Of a stretch of DNA of 64,000 nucleotides, positions 1 to 11,508 are shown piece after piece (within the stretch, counting starts at the first letter, position 1; each line of letters begins with the position of its first letter). The notes below the pieces were generated by a model. The model searched no databases and was not told where the DNA came from. It saw nothing but the letters and a program-made list of their open reading frames with translations. Source of the stretch: Diabrotica undecimpunctata (taxonomy: Eukaryota > Arthropoda > Insecta > Coleoptera > Chrysomelidae); NCBI RefSeq assembly GCF_040954645.1, contig NC_092806.1, forward strand, positions 79,766,641 through 79,830,640. The letters are read 5' to 3'. A program made the position numbers and the translations under genes.

Positions 1-1378
1 AACCTTCTACGAGCCCATGGGTCTCTCCGGTGGTCCTGGTTAAGAAGAAAGACGGAACGACGAGGTTCTGTGTGGATTACCGTTTGCTGAACAACGTTAC
101 CAAGAAAAATAGTTATCCTCTGCCTCGGATTGATGACACATTGGCTGGAAGTAAATTGTTTTCTACTTTGGATTTGAAGTCTGGATACTGGCAGGTAGAA
201 ATGGACCCAGTAGATAAAAAAAGACAGCCTTCACCACAGGATCTGGATTGTGGCAATTCAACGTTATGCCATTTGGACTTTGTAATGCTCCTGCGACATT
301 TGGGAGGCTTATGGAAAATGTGTTGAGAGGGTTATCTTGGAAAACATGCCTGGTTTATTTAGATGACATAATCGTCTTGGGGGAGACATTCGAAGATCAT
401 TTGAGGAATTTAGAAAACGTTTTTAATCGACTTAAAGTTGCACAATTGATGTTAAACCCCAAGAAGTGCCAGCTATTTCAAGGTAAAGTCAATTATCTGG
501 GTCATATAGTCAGTAAAGGAGTGGCCGTGGATAAGGGAAAAATCGATTCCATTAAGGAATGGCCAAAACCAACTGACAAACACCAAGTGAGAAGTTTTCT
601 TGGACTATGTACTTACTACCGAAGGTTTATTAAGAAGTTTGCAGATATCGCTAAGCCATTAACGCGACTTACGAAGGAAGCAAGAGATTACCGCTGGGAT
701 ACAGACTGCCAAAATGCCTTTGAGACCTTGAAAAAGCATTTAATAACAGCACCAATTTTAGGGTATCCACTGCCAGAAGGAGAGTTCATCTTAGATACGG
801 ATGCAAGTAATGTGGGAATTGGAGGAGTGCTGTCTCAGATTCAAGGAGGACAGGAACGAGTCCTCGGATATTTTAGTAAAATTCTTTCAAAACCTGAGCA
901 GAATTATTGCGTCACGAGAAGAGAACTTCTAGCAGTAGTTAAATCAGTAGAGCACTTCTATCAATACCTCTATGGCAGAAAGTTTCTAATCCGAACCGAC
1001 CATGCCGCCCTTAAGTGGTTGATGCAGTTTAAGAATCCAGAGGGTCAGATAGCCAGGTAGATCGAACGACTCCAAGAATACGATTTCAAGATTGAGCACC
1101 GGGCCGGAGTTAGCCACAGAAACGCTGATTCTCTTTCCAGAAGGCCATGCCCAGCAGAGTGTTCCCACTGCAACAAAACGGAATCCAAGGAAGCAGCAGT
1201 GCTAAGAACAACGATGGTCAACGACGACTGGACGCCTACTAAGATCAGAGAAGAACAAGAAAGAGATCCAGTTATACAGAAAATTCGAAAATGGAAAGAG
1301 GAAAACCGTCGACCACCTTGGCAAGAAATATCAAACCTATGCTCAGTAGTTAAGACGTATTGGGCCCAGTGGGACTAA
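1..1378 (+). pseudogene. GyA: gypsy-type reverse transcriptase-RNase H fragment
   Basis: The fragment enters at the window edge inside the RT fingers ([21 protein letters not shown]). It runs through palm motif B ([12 protein letters not shown]) and the catalytic YLDD (356-367), then into RNase H (FILDTDASNVGIGG, TRRELLAVV, RTDHAALKWL). The product would copy the element RNA into DNA and degrade the RNA template. It is dead: the frame changes near the A-run at 213-220, a TAG stands at 1058-1060 where relatives have Trp, and a TAA occurs at 1376-1378 just before the integrase part. The family is clear from the motif order. The 5' part of the element (LTR, gag, protease) lies outside the window or is lost. 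Confidence 0.93.
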
Positions 1379-1381
1379 TTC

Positions 1382-2145
1382 ATCATGGAAGATGGCTTGC
1401 TCAAACGAGTCCTGGAAAATGATGACGGTTCAGAGAAGAGAAGACAGTTGGTGATCCCAAAGAGCAGAATAGCCGAAGTACTTCGTCAGTTACACGACAG
1501 TCCATCAGGAGGGCATTTTGGTGTAAAGAAAACCCTTCAGCGAATTCGGGAACGGTTTTATTGGATAAACAGTTTCGACGACGTAAAAGACTGGTGTAAG
1601 AAATGTACTATTTGTGCTACGAGTAACGGGCCTTGACTAAAGGAGAGCTCCTATGAGACAATATAATGTTGGAAGCCCGTTTGAAAGAATAGCTTTGGAC
1701 ATTGCTGGGCCATTTCCAGAAAGTGAAAATGGAGGCAAGTACATGTTGGTAGTAATGGATTATTTTACTAAGTGGGTCGAGATTTACGCACTTCCAGACC
1801 AGAAGGCCGCCACCGTTGCAGATAAGTTGATCCAAGAATATATCAGCCGATTTGGAGTGCCTTTGGAGATCCATAGTGACCAAGGCAGGAACTTCGAAAG
1901 CGATCTATTCCAAGGAATATGTGATAGACTAGGCATGAAGAAAACAAGAACTACAGCATATCATCCGCAATCTGATGGTATGGTAGAACGGATGAATAGG
2001 ACAGTTGGCAAGTATTTGACAAAGATGGTGTCCGATCATCAGCGAGACTGGGACCAATATCTTCCGTTCTTCACAATGGCCTACCGATCTGCTGTTAACG
2101 AATCAACAGGCCAGACACCAGCCAGAGTCCTATTTGTCAAAGTTT
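1382..2145 (+). pseudogene. GyA: integrase fragment
   Basis: An HHCC zinc-binding region (HDSPSGGHFG to CKKCTICA) is followed by a DDE core: Asp at 1698-1700 (LDIAGPF), Asp at 1878-1880 (HSDQGRNF) and Glu at 1985-1987 (GMVERMNR). The product would join element cDNA to the chromosome. The open frame is broken near 1634 between zinc finger and core. The sequence stops abruptly after the TGQTPARVLF region, at about 2140, where Helitron sequence of the opposite strand begins. No GyA LTR follows, so this is an internal fragment whose 3' end was lost at or before the junction. Confidence 0.92.
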
Positions 2146-5100
2146 GTCGTTGTTTTTAATATCTTTCAATGTCCTGTTTAACGCCTCTTTAACGCCTTAA
2201 TTGAATGTTTGTGTGCCATAGTACATTCATCCCAGATGATAATTTTACACTGTTTTAGCACGGTACCTATGGACGATTGTTTTTTAATGTTACACACTGC
2301 GTCAGGGTTATTTTAAATATTTAGTGGCAGCTTAAATACTGAATGAGCTGTTCTGCCTCCATCCAATAAAGTTGTCGCAATGCGCGATGATTCAACGGCC
2401 AATGCTATGCCATTATTTGATCGTATTTCAGCAATAATTAGTGAAATAAGGAATGTTTTGCCAGTTCCACCCGGTGCATCCAAAAAGAAGAACCGACCTT
2501 GTCCTGCTGAAACTGCGAGCAAAATGCGGTCATAAATGGTTCTTTGTTCGTCATTCATTAGTGGGATATTGCGAGTAACAATCGCTGCCATTTCTACAGT
2601 GTTGTACTGCAGTTCACGATTCATTTCAGTGTTAATTAAATCAGATGCAGTTCGATTTGGCGAATTCATATCGAAATGAGTGAGTGATAAGTTGGTAATG
2701 ACAATGCAAAGATCCTCAATAGTAATCAATGCTTCATTGTACATAGCGTCGCTGAATGTTATCGTTAGATCGTTGCACCGTGTACGATGTTGATGCAATA
2801 TATCATCAGTCATTGAATCTTTGTGATTATCCCACAATATCTGTGCTATCTGGGAAACATGTAGTCAACAGCGAATAGTAGACGAATTTGTATTGCTGTA
2901 CAGTTCAATGCAGCTTCAGCAAGCATACACTCCCACTGGTTGTCGTCTTCCAGTAAGCCGAGTGCAAGGCATGCGTCTTTATAAATATGTTGGATACTGT
3001 TGCCCATTCATTTTACGTATATCTTGAAATGATAATGGGCCAGTAACATTAACCAACAACAGTCGAAGATAAAAGCACTCAGTGTGTCTTGGATTAACTG
3101 TAAATAATCGCCCCAAAGCGTTCGATTTAAATAAATTGAGACATGCATCAACTGGTGAGCCTTGCTTGCGGGGCATCCATTTTTTTGTTTGAGCCCATGT
3201 GAAATATTGTGGTACTTCTGAATAGAGTAATGTTCTTGCAAAGGCACCAAAATCATCCCTACTATTACACAATTCAAAAAATGCTGTGAGTGTAGTTTTA
3301 GGTGGATTTGTAGCACGATCAATCACTGTCTCGTTCGTGAAAAATACACGCTGACCGTTTTCAAGATGGACGGCTAAATGAACAACTACTGGATCCCGTT
3401 CATGAATTGGAAAACCGAAGATACGCCAAGCAGCTTCATTGGAGCTGATGTACCGTCCAATTTGGTAGAGCGTAATTTCATAGTTTTTATTCATTGGAGG
3501 AGCATTTACATTAGTATTTTCTACTCTAAACACAGCCATATCACTGCCTTTATGGACATACTTGCAAATATATTTGATGCTCTTCACAGAACTTCAAAAC
3601 TCAACATTAATATGAGCATTGTATGTCTTGCTTAGCAGAGGCGAATACCGTAGATATCCGTCGGTATTTGTTATCGTATCATTAGTGAAATCTTTAGGGA
3701 AATTTTTAGTACATTTTCCATCTGCCATGCAAGGCGATTTCTTCAGGACGGATTTTGTCGATTAACCAAACCAAAATGTCCGCATGAGGTAATCCCCTCT
3801 TTTGCCATTCAACTGAATACAGCCAGCAACGTGTGGGACCGAATACATGTAATTTAGTGATGTAACTTATTAGAGACTTCAACTTTTGTCTGAATACACG
3901 TGCTGTAATGTCATGACGATGTATTGCATTTTGGCCAGGCAATAGCAAAATCTCTGGCCATTTTGGATTACATGTGAACGTGATAAATAAACACGGTCGT
4001 CCATATTCGCGCACGTAAGACATAGCATCCTGTATATATTCTTGCATATGACATGGACTGCCTATATACGATGATGGTCAAATGACAGAGTTACCAATTT
4101 CGGCGACGTCCGGGTTGTTGTTAATAGCGTCTCGTAAGTGAATGTACTCTTCCGCACGCAGCTTGAGTTGATTATATCGTAAGTATCGTAGTCGTTCGCC
4201 CTCTATCTTCGCGTACATGTCGACAAAGCTCACGACATCGTAGAATGACGTTGTCCAGGCCGCGCCGAATCATTAATCGGTATGCATAATAATCTTTCGA
4301 GCTAACGTTCTTGTTTGTTTCAGCTCCTGTAATAATATATGTATGATTATTAATTTAAATTAATTCCGTTCAATAATTTAATTGTTTTGTTAAATGGTTA
4401 ATGATAAATGAAGTACCTGATACGGGATCTCGTTGTTTTATGTTTATGCAATATCCGTCTTGTCCCTTCCAGAATATTAGCGGATATTGGAGAGCATCAT
4501 ATGAACGATGTGTATCAGCAATGAACTGAAGATTATTATTTCTTCTACGAATTACAATTTCTCGTGTACCTGTACGATAGCCAACCATGATTCCAGCAAC
4601 GTCTTCAACAACAGGTGCATTGAATCTACGAATATGTTCTCCAGCTGGTGTTTTATCAGGGTTAATGACAATAGCGTGATTATCGCTTTGTAATTTGTGC
4701 ATGTGTGATTTGAATATTTTCAACAATTCATTGTGCTCGTTCAATAGAGCGTCCAAGTCGCTGACGATGCGCCTGGCAAAAAATGAATCAAGGTTATTAT
4801 AGTCACAACGTGCATTCACGCGATTAGCAAGTGCGCTTCCGGAAACCTCGCCGCCCATAAAGTAGATTTGTAAAAATTTATGTTGTTCGTTTGGCATTGG
4901 CAGCAATGAGCCCATTTTATGATAAACTTGGCCTCTGATTTTGAATGTAGAATTGTATTGTTGACCATTAGCATTAGTATTTCGAACTATTTCTGTTGCT
5001 CCAAACGATGTCATTTGAAAGCAGGAATTGAATGTTCGAATTGACTTCAGGAATACGTTAGAATCTGGATCCGTGCCGATAAGTAAACCATTCAATGGTT

Positions 5101-6573
5101 CAGGTGGTGTTTCAATTTCAGGTAGTTGCACTTTTCCTGACGCGCAACACATCCCAGGTGGCTCATTTTTGAATTTGAGAGCATGACAATGCGGACATTC
5201 CTTATCCATAGCACCAATTACCACTTTTAAATGAGCATAATATTCAATATCGGGCTCGTACTGGAATGCTAGACGCAAAAATGAATCAGACGTAAATGCA
5301 CGATGTACCTGTTGGCGTTGTTGGTCATTTGTTCTGCGTCTATTAACCGTAAAACGGCGTGATTGTCGTTGTTCTAAACGTATAACTTCATTGCGCTCAG
5401 CTCGTGTATCTTCTGATTGTTCTTGACGCAATTGCTAAATGCTCACAAGTGCATCAGCATTTTGTTGCTGGACTTGTTCTTCGGTTCTTTGGGATCTTTT
5501 ATCTCTCATACTTCTGGACCTACTTGTATTACGGCTCAAATCAGCCCCTTTGCGTTTTCTTGGCATTGCTCACTGTATAAAACACATATAAATAGAATTA
5601 AAATATACTAAATGAAATGAATTAAATAAATGAACTTACTTAATGATGGAAAACGTTATAATTATAATTACGGCCAGGATTATAGCGAAAATATTAGTTT
5701 TATGAAAAAAATTTGAAACAATAGTTGTAAAAAATTCAAATAATTATATAAAAAAAGTATACTTACAACACAAAAGTCATTGTTGGTTGGAGCTCGTGAC
5801 ACGTGTTGAGTACTTTTGGTTATGTAAATCACTTGTTTAAATAAAACTTCATTAACTGATCTAATCGTGCCAAATACACTTAAAATTAATAATTTTATTA
5901 TTATGAATAAAATAGTAATAATTAATAGTTATTATGAGAGTTACACAGAAATAGAAAATTGATAATTGTGAACGTTACTACTACACTTGATGCATAAACA
6001 ATAATCATGGAAGGCCGAAAACTGTGTAGAGAGTGAGAGAAGTCTTGTGTGAGTGAAACAGGAGACCGGCTTCAGTTTATGGTATAGTGTGGCATTTCAC
6101 TCACCAGTAAAGGTGCGGCAAATTTGAAGAATCTAAGATTGGTAGCACTAAGCATATATCAGGATAAAACTTTAATAATAAAAATAAATGTTTATTTTCT
6201 TAAAAAACATTTTAGATTTTTAATCGAAGTACAGTTAAAAACACTATAATTGATCAGTTATCGAGCGAGATGAAAAATGATTAAATTACTAAAATGGCCA
6301 TAAAAAATAGGGGTTGATGATAAAAAAGTAAAAGTTTAGGGTTGTATGTATTTTTTAATGCAACATTATAAAAAAACAAAAATAAAAAATTTCGTCGAAA
6401 AATTAAAAAAAAATTAAGGGTGAACAACCCTTATCACTTAGGGGTATAAAAAATAGATAGTAGCCGATTCTCAGACTTATTGAATGCGCATATAAAATTT
6501 GGTAAAGATCGGTAAAGCCGTTTCGGAGGAGTACGGTAATTAACATTGTGACAGGGAAATTTTATATATTAGA
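2140..6573 (-). mobile_element. Helitron fragment with 5' end, 3' end missing
   Basis: A rolling-circle transposon on the minus strand. Its 5' terminus is probably at 6573, where the minus strand reads TCTAATATATAAAATT, the TC start and AT-rich opening expected of insect Helitrons. About 1 kb of leader (5567-6573) has no gene. It includes a block with CCGTTTCGGAGGAGTA (plus strand, about 6516-6531), a sequence I associate with insect Helitron ends. The Rep-helicase gene follows. At about 2140 the helicase is cut just after Walker B and abuts GyA integrase, so the 3' hairpin and CTRR terminus are absent. The element could not move by itself. Confidence 0.85.
2150..5566 (-). pseudogene. Helitron Rep-helicase (RepHel) pseudogene
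   Basis: I take the start as the ATG at 5564-5566 (MPRKRKGADLS). The next stop is an in-frame TAG about 43 codons in, after which the frame stays open to 4370. The order is a basic N-terminus, a Helitron-like N domain with a CPHCHALKF zinc-binding stretch, then after a frame break (4048-4370) the Rep nuclease (FITFTCNPKWPEI; GLPHADILVWL; KYICKYVHKG). It ends with a Pif1-type helicase with Walker A GGTGKT (about 2461-2478) and Walker B IIIWDE (about 2236-2250). The HUH metal-binding motif should read H-x-H. Here the second residue is Asp (codon 3778-3780), which should cripple nicking. The helicase C-terminal half is missing. Stops and frameshifts make it a pseudogene. Confidence 0.9.
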
Positions 6574-6576
6574 ATA

Positions 6577-7660
6577 TTACGAGTATATTCATTGACTCTT
6601 TTTACAGCAATTCCAAGTATTGCTTCCTTAATAATTATTCTAGCCATAAACTCTGTGCCTTGGTCTGCTATTATTTTTCTGGGTACTCCATACCTCAAGA
6701 TAAATTTTTCTACCAATGATTTGTCTACTATTTCGGCTTATTTTATTCTGTATTATGTATCTTTCTATGTAGTTGCTTAATTCGCATTGTAAGTCAATAT
6801 ATGTCAGTTCCCATTTTCATCCATGTACCTATTCATGGGTTCCTTGTTTATAATTGAGTGCTTATGCCTTTGGTAGTCGTCGCATCTCTCCACATTTCAC
6901 ATATTTCTTCGTAATTCGATCCAGAAATAGTATTTCCTTATATTTCTGTACTATATATCCTATTTATTCTTCCATGTCCTTCCTGTAACATGTGGAAGTC
7001 GTTAATTATAACTCTTTTTGACCTGCTTATCTTGTACTATATTATGTATTGCTTGTATTATGTTTATCTTGTACTATACAAATTTTTATACCATTTCCTT
7101 AAAAAAAATTATTTTTTTTAATCTATTCGTATTTTATTAAGAATTGGCTGATTCTTTTTTTTTCATCTATTTTTATTCTCATTTTCCATTATTATCATTT
7201 TCTTTATAATCTTCTGCACTCATATTTGTGAGCCAAAATCTCACCAAGTCTCCTAATGCTATTCCTGAAGCATAAATCCTTAAAATAAATTTGTTTTTCA
7301 TCGATAAATCGGGGAATTTCATAACCGGGGCTTATTAGATATATCTTGGGCTTATTAAATGCTTCTTGACATTCAGTAGTCCATTAAACTTTACTTTCTT
7401 CCTAGATAATCTGTTACGTGGTGCGGCTATTTCCGCAAAATTGCTTTTTCTTGCATTCTGAGGTGTAAGATACCGTTTATTCGAAATCTTATGTCCTAAG
7501 AGTTCCTCTTCTACAAAACATGAACATATTTCTGTTCATCGATTTTTCTTCTCTGTCAACAAAAATTCCATACTTGTTAGTTCTTCTTGCATCGTAAATA
7601 AAATTTTAAATATACGGATCATAATAATAAAATAATTAACCTGGTCAGTTATATTGTACG
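6577..7660 (-). pseudogene. GyB part 1: decayed gypsy RNase H and integrase
   Basis: On the minus strand, read from high to low coordinate: a possible RT thumb remnant around 7500-7600 (LGHKIS), RNase H remnants (about 7240-7480), a degraded integrase zinc finger (about 6780-6990) and part of the integrase core (KFILRYGVPRKIIADQGTEF) ending at 6577. Many stops and frameshifts make this an old copy. It ends where the Helitron begins at 6573. Its upstream portion appears to lie at 17900-19043, displaced by the later GyC and hAT insertions. The function is clear for the integrase core and only probable for the rest. Confidence 0.7.
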
Positions 7661-7664
7661 CATT

Positions 7665-7853
7665 AGTGTGATGTGAGGGAAGAATATAAAGGATTAGCCA
7701 TGGTTTTATATAACTTATATTTTTAACTAACAGTCGAAATATGATTCCCAATATAAAAGTGATATAAAACTTTTTACATTTTTATTTATAGACAATTGAC
7801 ATGACATGTGTTATGACTTTCTTCTTCTTTTCTCTATTATAATATAATACAAT
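7665..7853 (-). repeat. GyC 3' LTR
   Basis: About 189 bp that closely match 11253-11432. On the plus strand the unit starts AGTGTGATGTGAGGG and ends near TATAATACAAT. Differences from the other copy include a small indel in the TTTTTACATTTTT region and several substitutions, so the element is not very recent. Outside it lies the CATT target duplication. Confidence 0.85.
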
Positions 7854-7862
7854 ACCTCCCCA

Positions 7863-9664
7863 CTATAAGTTTAAACGCACAGGTGGTTTTACATTTCTTT
7901 TTGGCCTACTTAGAACTGCTGTCATACTTTCTTTGGTCTCTGGTTTCTCATCAACCTCACTAAACACTGCTTCACTTACTACTTCATTACCAGACTCTTC
8001 AAAATTTCTCCCTTCAATATCACTTTGTTTTAACACTTCCCCTTCTCTTAGAGCTGAGAGGGGTCCAACACTGTTACTAATTGTATTATTATTATTAGTT
8101 ATATCAGTTACAATGGTTTCATTAAGACTATCGTAGTTAGAATCAGATCCTTTATCTCGCAAAATCTGGTCCAAATGTCTTTTCCAAATTAAACCTTCCT
8201 GTGTTAACTTACACAAATATATCCTGTCACCTAAAAGTTCATCTATTATTGCTTTTGCCCATGTTTTACGATTAGGACAACGATAATCTCTACAAAGGAC
8301 TTTATCCCCCACTTGAAAAGTTTCAATTCGTCCATTACTATTTAATTTATTATCAATTCATTTAGAACTCTGATTCTCACTACATGTCCATAACAAATCT
8401 AATCGGGTTTTAACTTTATGCTTAAATACAAGACTGGAGGGTGATACACCTGTAGTACAGTGTACTGAATTTCTATAATGGAACAATACCTTACTGATTA
8501 TAGTTTGTAAAGAATTATTACAGTTGTAATCATCCTTCAATCCTTTCAAAGCAGCGTTTTTAAATGTCTTAACAAAATTCTCTGCAAAACCATTTGTTGC
8601 TGGATGATATGGTTGTGATGTAGATTGTTTAATACCATTATTATGTAAAAATTTTGAAAATTCACCTGATGAAAATTGAGGGCCATTATCTGTAACAACT
8701 ACTTTAGGTAAACCAAACCGAGCAAAACAATCTCTAAATTTTTCAATAGTCTCACCAGCGGTCAAATTATTAATAATAAATGCTTCTGGCCATTTTGTAA
8801 AAGTATCAATGATTATCAAAATCATTTTATTTCTTATGGGACCCAGAAAATCAGCATGCACCCTCTCAAACATACATGTTCCCTTTTCACATGATATTAA
8901 CTTAGCTTTACTTGGTTCTGCTCTAAACCCTAAACAAATTTTACAATTATTTACATAAAATCCACAAGGAAAATAATTCCTGCAGCTGGCTGTATACCAC
9001 GTGTAACAAAAAGAGGTTAGTCTTTGTATGTGGGTATATTTTATTTTATAAAAACCCTTAAAAGGGCAACATTAAAAGCACGAACGTTTTCGGAACAACT
9101 GTTCCATCATCAGGTTAAAATACAGGTTACCATGCCTGAGCCACCAAAATATTTGGGTAAAAACCCTTTAAAATGTAATGTGTTACCAAAGATTGTACAT
9201 GATGTTAATAATATTATATGATGTTTAATATTTTAATTAAATTAAACATCAAAATATTATTAACATCATGTACAATCTTTGGTAACACATTACATTTTAA
9301 AGGGTTTTTACCCAAATATTTTGGTGGCTCAGGCATGGTAACCTGTATTTTAACCTGATGATGGAACAGTTGTTCCGAAAACGTTCGTGCTTTTAATGTT
9401 GCCCTTTTAAGGGTTTTTATAAAATAAAATATACCCACATACAAAGACTAACCTCTTTTTATTTACATAAGATTCAATGTCTGTATCTAAACTTGGCCAC
9501 CAAAAATAAGCTCGTGCATTTGCTTTCATCTTGGAAATTCCTTCATGTATACTGTGCAACTCTAACAGCAATTGTTTTCTTAACTTTGTTGGCACTACTA
9601 CTCGAAATCCCCACATAATCACCCCCTTCTCCACAGATAGTTCTTCTTTTCTATTTAAAAATGG
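7863..9664 (-). pseudogene. GyC: integrase, split by palindromic insert
   Basis: On the minus strand the zinc finger half lies at 9471-9664 (HSIHEGISKMKANARAYFWW). The second Cys pair and the core lie at 8358-8958 (NNCKICLGF, then DFLGPIRNK, VTDNGPQF and GFAENFVKTF for the D, D and E residues). The C-terminal domain (GDKVLCRDYR, WKRHLDQIL) ends at 7863 with a basic tail. A single TGA separates core and C-terminus near 8356. The insert at 8959-9460 splits the two zinc-binding halves, and the codons on either side are in phase once one copy of the 10-bp target repeat is discounted. It would have inserted the element cDNA and is now inactive. Confidence 0.9.
8959..9460. mobile_element. 502-bp insert made mostly of a near-perfect palindrome
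   Basis: The insert lies between two copies of the 10-bp repeat ATTTACATAA (8949-8958 and 9461-9470) inside GyC integrase. From 9008 to 9460 it is an inverted repeat with arms of about 210 bp and a short AT-rich centre near 9234; both arms would encode the same short peptide on opposite strands. The left end, 8959-9007, is unpaired. Each arm carries a CTGATGA and a GAAA separated by a GGAAC/GTTCC hairpin, which resembles a hammerhead core. A 10-bp TSD and a head-to-head copy suggest a rearranged Penelope-like or other retroelement end. The class is inferred, not proven. Confidence 0.7.
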
Positions 9665-9674
9665 TTTCATTATT

Positions 9675-10043
9675 TCATCTACTGTCTCTGGGAATCCTCA
9701 CCAAAAAGTGCCTATAAATTGCAATCCGAGGTTTAAATTGGCTTTTTAATAGTGCCATAATATCATCAAATGATTTCTCTTTTGGTTTGCTAGGTGCACA
9801 TAGGTTTTTCAATACTTTGTAAATGTCTTCACTGAGTAATGTTAATAATACAGCAACTTTTCTTCCTTCTTCTACTAAATTAGCCAATAAATATTGTTCT
9901 AACCTTTCTTCAAATATTTCAAAATCATCACCAATTCTAAACGTTGCTAATGAAGATATATTCACTGCATGTACAACTGTTATGGGCTGTGATCGTGATC
10001 CACATGACTCCCCGGCCTGGATATCGCTTCCATTCTTTGGCAT
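9675..10043 (-). pseudogene. GyC: N-terminal gag remnant
   Basis: The ATG is at 10041-10043 (MPKNGSDIQAGE). About 115 codons resemble the N-terminal part of insect gypsy gag: FEIFEERLEQYLLANLV, then KVAVLLTLLSEDIYKVLKNL, then FDDIMALLKSQFKPR. Gag would form the particle that packages element RNA. After YRHFLV the sequence jumps to a stretch leading into integrase, with stops at the join near 9675. This is therefore an internal deletion that removed most of gag and all of protease-RT-RNase H. The start lies 18 bp from the MITE pair on its 5' side. Confidence 0.8.
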
Positions 10044-10062
10044 TTTTAGCAATGTCTACATA

Positions 10063-10621
10063 CAGTCTGTCCCAAACCCTTCTTTCAGTGCGTCACTAAT
10101 TTTGACGTCATATAGGATTTTAAGAATGTCGAGAATTATTGCATGACATTTTAGTTAAATTTGACAGTTGCAGGATCGTAATCTGTCTTTTTCCAATTGA
10201 AAATAATTTAATAATTTTAATATTAGTCTTTGTTCTTCCTCGATATATCTCGGCATATTTAAAATATTTTTATTATACAATAAATAAATACAAAATTAAA
10301 TTGTCACTGTAAAATGTCTGAAAATACTAACCTGGAATGACAATTATCATTTTATCAGTTGACATTGTGAAAGTACTGTCACGATCGAGACAATCTGCAT
10401 CAAATTATATTTATGCGCATCATTGATTGGATATCTATTTAGCGTATTCTAAACTCCAACCAATTATACATCCGTAAGTAGAATTAGCTTACAATAAATA
10501 ATTTTCTAAGTTCTATGTATAATAATCACAGACTCACGTTTTTTCTGTCACTTCTAGCTTAATGTGTTAGAGAGAATTCGATCAACTATGACGCACTGAA
10601 AGAAGGGTTTGGGACGAACTA
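10063..10621. mobile_element. MITE, Tc1/mariner type, copy 1
   Basis: A non-coding element of about 559 bp with terminal inverted repeats. The left end reads CAGTCTGTCCCAAACCC, the right end is the complement of TAGTTCGTCCCAAACCC, and the match continues to about 33 bp. It is flanked by TA at 10061-10062 and 10622-10623. The TA target and TIR style fit the Tc1/mariner superfamily. It sits in the GyC 5' leader. Confidence 0.85.
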
Positions 10622-10623
10622 TA

Positions 10624-11176
10624 CAGTCTGTCCCAAACCCTTCTTTCAGTGCGTCACTAATTTTGACGTCATATAGGATTTTAAGAATGTCGAGAATTAT
10701 TGCATGACATTTTAGTTAAATTTGACAGTTGCAGGATTGTAACATCTCTTTTTCTAATTGAAAATAATTTAATAATTTTAATTTTAGTCTTTGTTCTTTC
10801 TCGATATATCTCGGCATATTTAAAATATTTTTATGACAATAAATACAAAATTAAATTTTCACTGTAAAATGTCTGATAATACTAACCTGGAATGACAATT
10901 ATTTTATCAGATGACGTTGTGAAAGTACTGTCAAGATCGAGACCTTCTGCGTCAAATTATATTTATGCGCATCATTGATTGGATATCTATTTAGCGTATT
11001 CTAAACTCCAATCAATTATACATCCGTAAGTAGAATTAGCTTTACGATAAATAATTTTCTAAGTTCTATGTATAATAATCACAGACTCACGTTTTTTTTC
11101 TGTCACTTCTAGCTTAATGTGTTAGAGAGAATTCGATCAACTATGACGCACTGAAAGAAGGGTTTGGGACGAACTA
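10624..11176. mobile_element. MITE, Tc1/mariner type, copy 2 in tandem
   Basis: The second copy of the same MITE (about 553 bp, the same TIRs and a closely similar interior) follows the first directly and shares the TA at 10622-10623. Its other TA is at 11177-11178. Small differences (substitutions and A/T-run lengths) show that it is not an assembly echo of copy 1. Confidence 0.85.
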
Positions 11177-11252
11177 TACACTAAAAATATGTACATAAAC
11201 GAAATCCTTAAAATATACACAATCACTTTACCATTTACCTCGTCGCCAAATT

Positions 11253-11432
11253 AGTGTGATGTGAGGGAAGAATATAAAGGATTAGATATGGTTTTATATA
11301 ACTCATATTTTTAACTAACAGTCGAAATGTGATTCCCAATATAAAAGTGATATAAAACTTTTTATTTATAGACAATTGACATGACATGTGTTATGACTTT
11401 CTTCTTCTTTTCTCTATTATAATATACTACAC
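11253..11432 (-). repeat. GyC 5' LTR
   Basis: This matches 7665-7853 and starts AGTGTGATGTGAGGG. The outer end reads TACTACAC at 11425-11432. The P-like insertion interrupts it there, and its last base(s) reappear after the P-like element at 15236-15243 (ACTACACT), followed by the CATT target repeat. Confidence 0.85.
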
Positions 11433-11508
11433 CATTGATTATAAACCACCCATAGATACCTCACTCTTAGCATTGATTATAAACCACCCATAGATACCTC
11501 ACTCTTAG
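11433..11508. repeat. Tandem duplication of the P-like left terminus
   Basis: The first 38 bp of the P-like element (11433-11470) are repeated exactly at 11471-11508. The right terminus is present once. Confidence 0.9.

Noticed and set aside
9008..9460. Functional hammerhead in the palindrome arms
   Set aside because: CTGATGA and GAAA are present with a stem II, but an extra base follows CTGATGA, stem III is only about 3 bp and the base after the U would be G, which is not allowed for cleavage.
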